64,000 bases of DNA from Tubiluchus corallicola (Eukaryota > Priapulida > Priapulimorpha > Priapulimorphida > Tubiluchidae), in NCBI GenBank assembly GCA_030141605.1, contig JAQGDQ010000168.1, forward strand, positions 374,001-438,000, written 5' to 3'. The position numbers and the translations under genes are program-made. This document shows, piece after piece, positions 26,801-35,400 of the stretch; the stretch's first letter is position 1; each line of letters starts with the position of its first letter. The notes under the pieces are model-generated. The model was not told the DNA's origin. It did not search any database and worked only from the letters and a program-made list of their open reading frames with translations.

Positions 26801-29800
26801 AATTATTTTTAAGCCTTTATTGATATTCAAATACCATTAATTTTCAATTCATGTTATTTCATGATCGTCTCATGTTAATTAGCCTTTTTCTCCAAAGCGT
26901 TGTGGTGTATTCCTACTTTCTTCTGAGCCTTGGCGAAGTATGATTCGTAGAAAAACTTAAGAAAGAGTATCATGTAGCTAATGTAAATCATACAGCCACA
27001 AATCTGATTAATGTCATTTCCATTGCAACGGAGATCCAAAAACAAACTAAGGTATAATTTCCAAGTGCAGACTATAAAACCTGTCAAACAAATAATAACA
27101 AATTAAAACGCGAAACTATTATAGGTATACTGTTAATAATAAATGTGGTGTCGGCAGAAAAAATTATTCACCAACAGATGTCCCTCTAGGGAAATAGTTT
27201 TGCCAATAAGAACTTAGCTTACTTTGACGCTTACTATAACAGCACCAGTGTGTTGACAGGTGATGAAAAAATAATGGCACCTCCGTCAAGTTTTTCAGAG
27301 TTTTCGTCATGACAACATAACAGATTTCGTTTCAAACTTGAATAACGTTATGCATGACTGATATTCCACATAACTGATTTAAGGTGTTTTGGACGAAAAC
27401 TGTTTCAATGAAAATTGTTTTTCCTACTTTCCTGCTTTTCACGCATGCAGCGACTGTTCTCTTTTCGCCAGTTTAGGTGCCTAACACATCCCGTCTACAC
27501 AATTTTAAGGCTAAAACAATTATTATTACAATATTCTACGTAGCCACCATTGTAAGCCTTTCCCTCTTTAAAAAAAATTATAATAATAAAGCATAACAAA
27601 AGTCTATATATGGTGCCATCTATATGGTGACTGAAGTGCTGGTTACAGATCTAATCCAGGAAATTTAATTGGTTTTGTGGAATCCATTTTGTAAACGTCA
27701 TCCACATTGTTCTTATATAAATCTACCTTTATTCTATTCTTCAGGAAGCTGAGTAACATTTAACATTGTTACATGGCATAAATCTATTCGATTTTTAGTA
27801 CCCCTACATAGCTTACTGGTAGTGGGTATATAGTGGGAAAAATAGTACATTTTTCAACACAAATGTGTATTTTGTATTAATATTGTATTTTGTGTTTGTA
27901 TTGATACGCTGTTCTATTGTATCGGTACAAATTTTCTTTGTTCATAAATGCAGAAAATATTGTAGACCTGCAACATTTTCAATCAGCGATTATATATTAT
28001 CGCACTTTCATTCTTTAATTTTGTTTTTGCCTTTGTAGCATCAGAACACTAAAGAACGTTACATGTATTTGTGGTTCTACTTTAGTTTAGATTAAGGGAA
28101 TGGGTTTTCGAAAAATGCTGATTAACAAGACGATGGCCATTCCGTGTTAAAAAGAACTTACCCATAATCATTTGCATTATTTGCATCAGCGTAATAACGA
28201 CTTTCACGAATTTCGGCAGTTTTATACCTATCGCTGAAAGAGCAAAATAAAAATACATGACACTGTGCACCATGTAGTTCATGGAACCAAACCATCTACC
28301 CGCTGCGTCATGTACTCTCCAGCTATACCAACAAAATATGAGCACTGTCACGTGGTGATACCAGTGAAGAAAAATCAACTTCTGTTTGCGAAGGACAACA
28401 AAGATTGTGTCGATGAGTTCGGGTGCCTTGGATAATACAACTGCCACCGTGTATATGCTAGGAATACCCAAACCACAACTTACGACACACACCGAGTAAC
28501 TAAAGCCAAAGTTGTTTAAGACATAAAAGAGTTCTGGAACAAGGCGAGATGCTCCAATTGCACTGAACACAGACAAACCAAAATTCCAGAGGCAAAGAGT
28601 TCGTCGCAATTCGAACCTCTTTCTGGTTCTCATGAACTTTTGTATGCCAAAGATGATAAATATGTAAATGGCGGATAAGTAGAATGACCAATGCCAGTAG
28701 TTCTTGAACCACAGGACAACTGAGTCTGTCAATATGATCTTAGGCGTATTATCATCATTCTTTTCAAATGGAAACACGTACCGAAGCGAGAAGTTATACT
28801 GCGGCGCATTTTCACTAGAAAGTTTAATAATGTCATCCCTAGTCAAGTCACCCAGTTCCCTTACTTGCGCCAACTTGCTGAATGTAAATTTCTTCATGTT
28901 TACAGAACTTGTATACAATTACGTCAGTGTAAACTGGCAAGCATTTACGACATCCAGTGATTATTAGTTCTAATCAGTAGCACTAAAGCATAACACTGAA
29001 GTATAGTAATAAACTAATAATACAACAGCAACGATGTTTTTGCTAACCTAATCTTAACAACAAAAAGTGCAACAGAGAAAGCTACTGCTTGTAGCTCTGT
29101 TTAACATGCATTTTTGTTAGTATATTGAATTTCTTTTTTCAACAGTGTTCTGCATTATGATGTCACAATCATGTTGATAGGCGTAGAGTCACAATGTGAT
29201 TCTGCAGATGATTCTACCATCTCGCAAAACTAACTAACACAAAGTCAGTCAATGGATGTGATATCACCGACGTCATTAGGGTAGTTTAGCTGAGCAGGCT
29301 TTTTAATCTATTACAAGTATAAATATTAATGTTTATTACAGGCATAAATATTTATGCATGTGTACACAATACGTATAGGAATAACGACAAAGATTTTGTC
29401 TTTCAAACAAAGGATTTTTTTCTACTTTTCTTAATTTGTTCAACTGAACCTCAGAACAGTTAGCGAACAAAAACTCTTTTCAACCCCCTCCCCCCCCCCA
29501 CATTTGTTTTAATAAGTGCCTAGGAACTTAGCAAGAAAGTACATAAGCTTTTGCGAACCGGAAATTTAGTATGAAAAACATCATAAATAAGCTTTTTGGC
29601 CGTATGTGTTAAACTTTTTACAAAAGTTGACCAAAGGTAGAAAGTTCTCAGAGCCACGTTTTGTTTTATAACTGACTAGTTATTTTGGCTCTAAAATTCT
29701 AGGTGCATTTATAACCGTTCCATCGACATTTATATATAAGTATTTTTGTTAAAGACAATGTCACATAAGAAAAATTTCAATGTGTCAACAGTGGAGACAA

Positions 29801-29887
29801 TATATTATAATTATAACAAACCTCTCTAATGAACTGAAGTTTGTGAAAATTAAATGTATATATATATTCAAATGTATCAAATGTTTC

Positions 29888-29924
<37 letters not shown>

Positions 29925-31014
29925 CGTGCGTGCGTGGGTGCGTGCGTGCGTGTCTGCGTGCGTGCGTGTGTGTGAAACATTTGATACACTTGAAGCAAAA
30001 AAAATTTCAATTTCATTATCATCCACAATGCTCCTTACGATAACGCGTATACATGTCTATGACGTAGTATATTTATTTTTATTTCGTTTTACTTGCACTT
30101 TCTGTGTGTCTGTTTGTGCCAGCTGCTAAGCGTGTATCAGTGTAACATAACCCAAACAAAACTACTGATTAACCGAAGATTTGGGCGTAATACTATTCAC
30201 ATGAAAAACGTTGTTTTAGGAGAATGAATTTTGAAATCACTTAATGTCAGTCTTGTGTGGAAATAGCAGTTAGGGACCTAATCGTTGTGCAAAAATATAA
30301 ATTCGTAAGGTATTCATTCAAATGATGTTTTTCTTTTCTTCATTTTCGGTAAAACTAGTAATTATTGCAAGATCCCTTAGGTAGAGTTTGCTACGTGTTG
30401 CAATTGCACAGCTTTAATCCAAAGATCCTTAGTTCAGCTTGGCTCGTTCACAACTTTTTCAAATTTCGCTCCTTCGGTTAGGTTTTTTTCTACCTTTAAT
30501 AAGTGTAGCCTAGGTTTATTAACAGATGATTTTTTTCAATTAAGATTACAAATAATTAATTACTAATGTAATATAAATGGCTAAAATGTATTAATGAATG
30601 AAAAAAGTGCCATTGTGTGTTACGAAGTCTAGTTTTAACGTTTGATAATGACATTTTATTCTAATAATACTTTCTAACCGCGGAGCTTATAATTATGCAT
30701 ACAAATAACCACAAATGCTACTAGTGTGTACAAAATTAAACTGTAAAGTACAATTATTAGATCACTTACAGTAATGCCTGAGGAGGTCGAAACACTACTT
30801 CAATCCAGTACTTGCAGTTCGTGTAAAGTTTAACCGTCTTTTCCTGCTGAAATCGTTTGCCATCGACTTTGTAAAAAGGATGGCTTCCATCAGGCATCTT
30901 CTTGAACGAGACGGAAACGGTAAAGGTAGGGGCGTGAACATCCGGATTACTCTTGCTGAGCGCCTGAGCCTGCACCGGATCTGTGGTCCGTAACCGGTAC
31001 CTGATCATCTGCAT
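3718..31014 (-). CDS. CNRIP1: CNRIP1-like, CB1 cannabinoid receptor-interacting protein 1 (3 exons)
   Basis: Role known for the family: a small cytosolic protein that binds the C-terminal tail of cannabinoid receptor CB1 in vertebrates; it also occurs in animals lacking CB1, so its job here may differ. I join three minus-strand exons: 31014-30770, 4936-4792 and 3882-3718. They give 184 aa, against 164 in human. Exon 1 carries the FYKVDGKRF / TVKLYT block, exon 2 matches the central MESKEGSD...YLGSW...SKGQRK region, and exon 3 carries KFY...NWGDTF.CIEYEC. Phases agree (2 then 0) and the donors and acceptors are consensus-like (GTAAGT; TTGCAG; GTATGT; CTTTCAG). I start at the ATG at 31014; another in-frame ATG lies at 31008. 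The N-terminus is about 20 residues longer than in vertebrates. Intron 1 is about 25.8 kb and contains an entire ELOVL6-type gene. The remaining doubt is whether exon 1 belongs to the same gene as exons 2 and 3, although no second copy of any exon is seen. Confidence 0.83.
4792..4936 (-). other. CNRIP1: CNRIP1 exon 2
   Basis: A 145-bp exon between acceptor TTGCAG and donor GTATGT. Its first base completes the split Leu codon from exon 1 (CT|A). Translation contains MEMESKEGSDHKSIYLGSW and SKGQRKNIPLRF, matching the order ELKSKE.DGD..VYTGTYDTE...SGERQ.I of the vertebrate protein. The same DNA has an unrelated open frame in another phase (4863-5150), which is a shadow. Confidence 0.82.
6196..6276. 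repeat. (GTT)n microsatellite
   Basis: Near-continuous GTT/GCT trinucleotides, starting with CTG steps and continuing as pure TTG with one TTC interruption. Confidence 0.95.
6868..6978. repeat. TC-rich microsatellite
   Basis: Interrupted CT dinucleotides followed by CTTT/CCTT steps. It generates Ser/Leu/Phe-rich spurious open frames. Confidence 0.9.
7604..7795 (+). repeat. Dispersed repeat family A, copy 1 (3' portion)
   Basis: Shares the block TACTTTGTCAAAGTTAGTTT ... AAATGTCTAGGTAAAGTGAG ... GACGCAGCAGAAA ... GTTATATGAATG with copies at 16057-16262 (inverted) and 21824-22025. Divergence is substantial, so this is an old family. Copy 1 contains only the end that begins with the ACTTTGTCAAAGT inverted motif. 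Confidence 0.75.
8884..8948 (-). repeat. (TAGTC)n pentanucleotide array, probable retroposon 3' tail
   Basis: Repeats of AGTCT with internal variants (AAGTCCAGACC, CGAGT). Read on the minus strand, the array follows TATAAATAAAC directly, so a retroposon 3' end with an AATAAA-like motif abuts its short tandem tail. The body of that retroposon (about 8949-9150) has no frame I recognise. Confidence 0.6.
11385..11522. repeat. Degenerate 24-bp minisatellite
   Basis: About six units with the core GATGGTCAATGCTTCAATA. Spacing is near 24-25 bp and divergence increases toward the right end. Not coding. Confidence 0.8.
13187..13255. repeat. (ATT)n microsatellite
   Basis: About 23 uninterrupted ATT triplets. 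They produce a poly-Tyr open frame, which is spurious. Confidence 0.97.
14136..14203. repeat. 35-bp tandem duplication (2 copies)
   Basis: Unit TCAGAAGTCTGCAGACATGA plus 15 more bases, repeated at 14136 and 14171 with almost no divergence. Each unit contains the palindrome AGTCTGCAGACA-like GTCTGCAGAC. Confidence 0.92.
15670..15773. repeat. 52-bp tandem duplication (2 copies)
   Basis: Two copies of a 52-bp unit starting AGAATTGAAGAA and ending TTTGGGTCCATA, at 15670 and 15722. They differ at about one site. Confidence 0.93.
16057..17002 (-). mobile_element. Dispersed repeat family A, long copy (inverted)
   Basis: The longest copy in the window, read on the minus strand from about 17002 to 16057. 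Its first half (17002 to about 16480) matches 43073-43575 almost end to end. Shared blocks include AAAGCACAAGAAA, CACTTACATACTGCC, TTACTGTATCTTGTCAATAA and GTTTTTTGGGACATAATTT. Its second half (about 16440-16057) matches 21095-21250 plus 21824-22025 and, in part, 7604-7795. No recognisable transposase or reverse transcriptase frame and no clear terminal repeats; it is probably a non-autonomous or decayed element of unknown class. Confidence 0.75.
17090..17475. repeat. Degenerate tandem array (about 27-30-bp unit)
   Basis: A repeating pattern of ATACAATGTCATTCTTTTGAC and TGTCGCTTTTTCA-like units, strongly diverged. The ATG/TAT-rich periodicity creates a spurious minus-strand frame at 17021-17284. 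Confidence 0.65.
17941..17996. repeat. TATACA/TATATA-rich microsatellite
   Basis: Short hexanucleotide ATACAT steps merging into TATATA dinucleotides. Confidence 0.85.
18050..18300. other. GC-rich island, unidentified
   Basis: A 250-bp patch clearly richer in G+C than its surroundings, flanked on both sides by TA-rich simple repeats. Frames on both strands stay open for 40-60 codons but change phase near 18170. I do not recognise a product. It could be a decayed exon, a captured gene fragment or part of a transposon. Confidence 0.4.
18307..18367. repeat. (TA)n microsatellite followed by a short palindrome
   Basis: About 15 TA steps, then ATATCATATCATATGC. The palindrome TATGCTATCA-CA-TGATAGCATA (10-bp arms, 2-nt loop) ends the segment. 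Confidence 0.85.
18990..19255. repeat. Strand-asymmetric G/T-rich degenerate repeat
   Basis: Degenerate GTGTGGTATGG, TGGTGTGG and GTCATC steps. The complementary strand encodes low-complexity His/Thr/Asp frames, which are not genes. Confidence 0.75.
19590..19705. repeat. GTT/GCT-rich imperfect trinucleotide repeat
   Basis: Interrupted TTG, CTG and GTT triplets, giving a spurious Val/Ala-rich frame. Confidence 0.8.
21095..22025 (+). mobile_element. Dispersed repeat family A, copy interrupted by a TIR element
   Basis: The left part, 21095-21253, matches the minus-strand sequence at about 16440-16320: GTCCACCTGATT, GTTGCATCCATTGCCA, TTTAGTACATT and GTCGTTTTATGCAT. The right part, 21795-22025, matches 16300-16057: CAAAGTCACTTTA, ATATAGATCCTAGCT, CGTGAAAGTG and GTCTAAATT. 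The 541 bases between the halves are absent from the 16-kb copy and form the TIR element listed next. Confidence 0.75.
21254..21794 (+). mobile_element. Decayed mariner-like TIR element, 541 bp, inserted at TA
   Basis: Imperfect terminal inverted repeats: GTGTCTCAAAAGTCAATATA at the left and, inverted from the right, GTGACCCAGAATTCACTACA; about 17 of 23 positions agree. The element is bounded by TA on both sides, and the homologous repeat at 16 kb shows the uninterrupted target containing TATATAG. Inside, around 21510-21570, a frame reads QQDAALPYHSWAVKGFLNA. This resembles the QQDGAPPH..VR.FL segment around the second catalytic Asp of mariner/Tc1-type transposases. Stops and the short length show that it is a deletion derivative, not autonomous. 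Confidence 0.65.
22386..22690 (+). pseudogene. Decayed fragment of an uncharacterised multicopy animal protein
   Basis: A frame at 22386-22470 reads KVYAPMWFKI and then breaks at a stop. A second frame, 22465-22698 (ATG at 22465), contains YLPDPVIRRNAYFAHPENI and ends GIRKFKIPAINFEALL. From memory, the combination VYAPMWF.IK ... D.V.RN.FFAHPEN..L.ML.DE...IRELG.RRI ... FK.P..NF.A is typical of a family of uncharacterised proteins present in many copies in some invertebrate genomes, probably mobile-element-borne. Here a segment is missing between the two frames and the expected downstream part is absent. I infer a dead fragment. Function unknown. Confidence 0.5.
22740..23150. repeat. Degenerate tandem array with GATCTAGCGAAACC core
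   Basis: At least nine diverged units of about 35-40 bp with the consensus GATCTAGCGAAACCAGTGCA followed by GTGTATGTATAC. Isolated units of the same type occur at about 20295-20345 and 22015-22055, on either side of the repeat-A copy, so the array may once have been longer. Confidence 0.75.
23839..23865. repeat. (ATT)n microsatellite
   Basis: Nine uninterrupted ATT triplets. Confidence 0.95.
24055..24288 (-). other. Unassigned open frame with signal-peptide-like start
   Basis: A 77-codon frame opening with a true ATG. The first 20 or so residues (MIPSMIVVLLVFLIVDAKPV) look like a secretory signal, and the remainder has a single Cys and no motif I know. It lies in CNRIP1 intron 1 on the CNRIP1 strand. 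It may be chance; no homologue is recognised. Confidence 0.15.
25900..26260. repeat. Degenerate CAGT/AGTC-rich region
   Basis: Dispersed AGTCAGT, CAGTCAAT and TTAGTTA steps, without a clear period. Probably an eroded simple repeat. Confidence 0.5.
26268..26302 (-). repeat. (GAATTT)n tail of a minus-strand retroposon
   Basis: Read on the minus strand, ATAATAAATTTGATT is followed by TGAATTCGAATTTGAATTTG. This is an AATAAA-bearing 3' end running into a short hexanucleotide tail. The presumed body extends toward 26460, where GAATTCAAATTGAA resembles the tail again. Confidence 0.5.
26816..26821 (-). terminator. Poly(A) signal of the ELOVL6-like gene
   Basis: AATAAA on the minus strand, about 55 bp past the ELOVL6 stop codon, in the sense orientation inside CNRIP1 intron 1. 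Confidence 0.7.
26875..28897 (-). CDS. ELOVL6: ELOVL6-like very-long-chain fatty acid elongase (2 coding exons)
   Basis: ER-membrane 3-ketoacyl-CoA synthase of the ELO family, catalysing the condensation step that extends acyl-CoA by two carbons with malonyl-CoA. Exons 28897-28162 and 27080-26875 join in phase 1 (donor GTAAGT, acceptor TTTGACAG) to give 313 aa. Family hallmarks are the KAPELIDT motif at about residues 157-164, the catalytic histidine box HWYHH at 178-182 and NYMVH at 207-211. There are several hydrophobic membrane segments. The C-terminus, EKKAN, is a KKXX-type ER-retrieval signal. The HWYHH context and MYFYFAL order are closest to ELOVL6 (preference for C12-C16 saturated and monounsaturated chains) rather than ELOVL4/5. 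I start at the ATG at 28897; the open frame runs seven codons further upstream but opens with TTG. It is about 45 residues longer at the N-terminus than vertebrate ELOVL6. The gene lies inside CNRIP1 intron 1 on the same strand. Confidence 0.92.
27081..28161 (-). other. ELOVL6 intron
   Basis: A 1.08-kb GT-AG intron splitting a Gly codon (G|GT) after the QMIMG residues. This is within the last third of the protein. No gene inside. Confidence 0.88.
28898..30769. other. CNRIP1 intron 1, region upstream of ELOVL6
   Basis: Expected location of the ELOVL6 promoter and any noncoding first exon, on the minus strand. I see no convincing TATA box or initiator. Contents are a C-rich run at about 29484-29500 and a TG/CGTG repeat at 29888-29975. 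Confidence 0.5.
29888..29975. repeat. (TG)n / (CGTG)n compound microsatellite
   Basis: TG dinucleotides followed by GTGC tetranucleotide steps. Flanking TATCAAATGTTTCA and TGAAACATTTGATA form an inverted repeat that brackets the array exactly, so the locus could fold as a large stem-loop. Confidence 0.93.
30770..31014 (-). other. CNRIP1: CNRIP1 exon 1 (first coding exon)
   Basis: Encodes 81 residues plus two bases of a Leu codon and ends at the donor CT|GTAAGT. Its HPFYKVDGKRFQQEKTVKLY stretch closely matches VFYKVDGQRFGQNRTIKLL of vertebrate CNRIP1. The open frame extends two codons upstream to a GTG, which is not a plausible eukaryotic start. Confidence 0.9.
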
Positions 31015-31854
31015 TGCCACTGCTTTTAAAAAAGACTCGCAAAATATGCTAAACTTTCAATGCAACAGAATCCTTTTGAATTTTTCCTTGTGTTCTAAAA
31101 ATTTCTGACAAATTCTGTCAAAATCATTGTGCTTGTGATTTGTTCATCGCACCGGGCTCAAAGTTGATGATATGAATAACGAATTAATGAATAATGAATA
31201 CTCAGAACAAACCAAGACAACCCCAAAGACAAATGTCGCTACAATCTCTAAAAATTTAATTTTTGTCGCACTAATGTTTAATGTGTAACAGTAAAATGGT
31301 TTAATGCAGCTTTAACTACACAATATCTTCTGCAGACGCAGACTATATTACATAACACTCACATTAAAGCAACAGTTCACCTAGCGGATAATTTTGACTA
31401 ATAAAAGTCAACAAGTCAGTCCGTACAACGAATAAGAAAATAAAGTCATAACTTTGTCAATGCGACTTGATAGCGAATCAATCTCATTTTGTGTGATTCG
31501 ACAACAGGCGCAGTATAGCGGTGCGTTAAACCGTTGGAAAGTCACAGACATACGTAGTATGGCTTCGATGAAGCCGATAAATGAAACTCATAAACAAGCG
31601 CATTAGTTAGCGGTCTGCTGCACTGAGCACCAGCACTCCCAGCAGCCCGTGCTAAGTAGAAATCAATGGCTTCGCTATGATCACGTGACTCACTACAAAT
31701 TAAGCTTGTACTCGTTTTGATCTACCTAACTGAAACCTTGACGATGATATGTACAAACGTAACGTGCTCAATAGCGTTCCATACTTCATACAAAGCAAGC
31801 AGAGAGGTGTTGGTTACAATATAAAAACTGCCTGGCAGTCTTCACACACACACA

Positions 31855-32402
<548 letters not shown>

Positions 32403-32459
32403 CTTCTACGCATTTTATTTCATTTAAATTATAGTTGTCATCATGAACAATAGCACTCT

Positions 32460-35400
32460 TATTGTTTTCCTATAAGCTGAAAATTTCGTTTCTTGCTTAA
32501 GAATGTTTCCTAAAGAGTAATGATAATTGTCTTTAGTTATATTTGTAATTCGATTTACATTAGCAATCTTGTTCGGACAGGCACCCGACTTAAAATTAAT
32601 CCGATTTTAATTTTTTGCTGCCGGAACTGAAAGAGAGTGTAGCGGCCTCTGTTGTCTGTCTGTTTTTTGCTGAGTTACGTTCGTTTCAAAATTTGCTCCT
32701 TTACGTGTGCGTTCGCTTGTCAATTTGTTACTTCCTTCGTCTGTTTGTTCGTTTGTCTATTCCTTTACATGTTTGATGTTTTATTTAGTTGTTTACTTGT
32801 TTGCTCAGTCATCTTTGCCATTTGCCATTCTATGTCCTAGATCTATGCTCACCTTGACTGCTGGTCTTAATTTTTTTGCCACAGAGCAAGATATCACTGG
32901 CCGTTAAGCTATTTGGGAAATAATAGATACATTTTGTTTTTAATGCATTAAAGATAAAGGCAATCTCATTAATATTAGCAGATTCTTGACATCTAATCCA
33001 TAAATCCTGCAGCGCAGGTACACACGGGAGTAATTAAGGAAAGGTCATCAGCATAAAACTAGTGGGAATGATTATATTACCAAGGCGACAAGCAGCAAAG
33101 AAGACGATAACCCTGTCGAACAACGTTAATTTTCTAATATTAAAAGAATTGGAAACAGTCCTACCATAACGTATGCAATGTGCTGAGAGGAGTGCCTAAA
33201 TTTTAGTTCATCTAACTGATCCAGAAAGTCAGTGATCGGGGTAAGGAACCTGTTTTGGTTGATCCTATAACAGTTTTTGTTGTTGTTTTTTCCATTTTTT
33301 GAATGAAATACGTTTATTGACCCTATCAAAGTCTTTGCAGTGTCTTCCAGTTTTCTGAATAAAATTACGATGATCGACCTTATCAAAAACCTTGTTCTGG
33401 TCTCAAAAATGAAGCATACGCCGCACGCGAACAGAGTTTGCAAAAAATTATAATCCGAGCGTGAAATCTCTATAACAACCATGCCTAAACAACTGTTAGT
33501 AAATCATGACAACAAGGCAAACTGACAGCTTGTCATTCGAGTGATTTGTAGTTTGGAATTTAGGGTATGTTGTGTATAACGTTTATCGTTTACGATTAGA
33601 TATTATAGTGGTGAAATTTAGATTTTGTGATCTGTAATTTGTATCAGTTTGTATGTTTGTCATGTATGTAAGGTTTACTAGCCGGTCACTCAGAACTTTA
33701 GTTGATGAGTGAAGTTGCTGATTTGAAACTTCAAAATTTTATAAAGCTGTTATATTGCAAACTTTGTTCGCGTGCGCCGTATGTTTCATTTCTGTGACCA
33801 GAACAAGGTTTTTGATAAGGCCGATCTTCGTAATGTCGATCACCTTGAATCGTATGTTTCATTTCTTTGAATGATTTTGCAGCTTTTGGGATAAAGATGA
33901 AATGTCAATGAGTCTATGACCAACTTAAACTCAGAATAAAATTAGGGCTTCGTATTGTTTACAATTTTACTGAAACCAGTGATGTCTTTGTGCCATTTAT
34001 TACGGTTAAACAATATTTTGCAAAACGTCAAAATGAAAAACCGAGACTCGCCTTCATTTAGCACGAAAAAGCGAAGAGTAACGACATTATTAAATCCTGC
34101 TAATTTTTCTCGTTATATTTCTCGATTCATAAATGACAAGTCGTTTATTTATGGCCAAACCTTTGTTTGCTATGTGTGCAAATTACTCGCTAATCAACGT
34201 GCCATGACATTTTTATTTTTGTTAAGCTTATCCGTGAATTTTAAATGCCACACATAAATCGAAATTTTGAAGGGTAGCCTGAAAATCGTTATTCTTGATT
34301 AAAGCTTATCAATGTTCTCGCAAGCCAAGGAAATAAGCAGTTTTTTTTATAAGAAACGTTCTTTTTAAAAAAAGGTGAACACATTATAAGGCTGCAGCAC
34401 ATGTTTTATGATTTTTAATGCCACACATAAATGATGTAAAAAACTACGATGTTTATAATTATGGGACTTACAGAAAGTTCAGAAAACGAAACGTAAACGA
34501 AATTAAAATCTCTAAGAATGCACAAATTTATTTTAGTCTTTGTACTTATTAAATAAATAAATAAAAGTAAATAAAAAACAAACTATTTGTGATAATGATT
34601 AACGGGCTTAGGTTAAAATCGTTAAATATTTCAAGAGCTAATATAAAGTTACTCTTTTTAAATCGTGCAAATTAGATTTAACAATGCAGAACCAGAGGTA
34701 CATTTTAACAACAGAAACTCGTATTGCCATATTGCCTAAACATTGTTCTCACTTTGAGAAGTTTTACTTTTTCGGCGGAGCACTTGCTGCTTTAACGAAA
34801 GTGGCGTTATCACGCCACTGGCATTATAGTGGCATAGCAGTCACTAATGCTGCCCGTACTTACTGCCTCCTTTACTTGTTTTAAAGGCAAACTTTATCGC
34901 AAACTTTATCCGTCCAATGTCTATAATGGACGTAACGGACATTCAACGATGCGAAATCCACATTAAAAACCTTCAGAAAGAATGTATTCACTTCATACAT
35001 TGAATCAGATTAATTGGATGTCTAACATTCTCGGTCTTAATACTCCATGTATGCTATATGCGAAATATAACAGAACTTTGGCCTAGAAAATGCAGCCCAC
35101 CCTAGTAACTGATAAAGGATGCTTAATTGCTTAGTACCCGTCGCAACTTTTAACCTTCTTTCCTTTCTTTCAAGTTTTGTAAAATATGCAATAATCAATT
35201 ATGCGTTTATACCACCTTATGAAAATAAGATTATAAATAATCTTATAATGTTCTGTAAATTGAAAAATGTCCGCCATTTTTTCGCGACAAGTTTGTCACC
35301 GGGAGAGCTATTCCTTGAAAATATATGGAGCAACGTTCGACTTTGTTGATGAAATTCTTTTCAAAAACGTATCTCAAAACATTCGTTGGCTGTGTGAAAT

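Larger units (their letters stand above)
5151..26814. other. Distal part of CNRIP1 intron 1: repeats, no independent gene recognised
   Basis: More than 21 kb of AT-rich intron. Recognisable content is listed separately: microsatellites at 6.2, 13.2, 18.3 and 23.8 kb, dispersed repeat copies at 7.6, 16.1-17.0 and 21.1-22.0 kb, a TIR element at 21.25 kb, a decayed protein fragment at 22.4 kb, and degenerate tandem arrays at 11.4, 17.1 and 22.7 kb. Unassigned open frames include 7827-8165 plus (112 aa, ATG start), 14257-14622 plus (opens with TTG) and 24055-24288 minus. None resembles a family I recognise, and no splice-compatible chain was found. Confidence 0.55.

Noticed and set aside
28898-28918. 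Seven extra N-terminal codons of ELOVL6
   Set aside because: They open with TTG; the first ATG is at 28897.
33126-33482. 118-codon minus-strand frame considered as LINE protein
   Set aside because: Only a weak DxxKVFDxVD-like stretch, in another phase. The DNA is better described as an inverted repeat.
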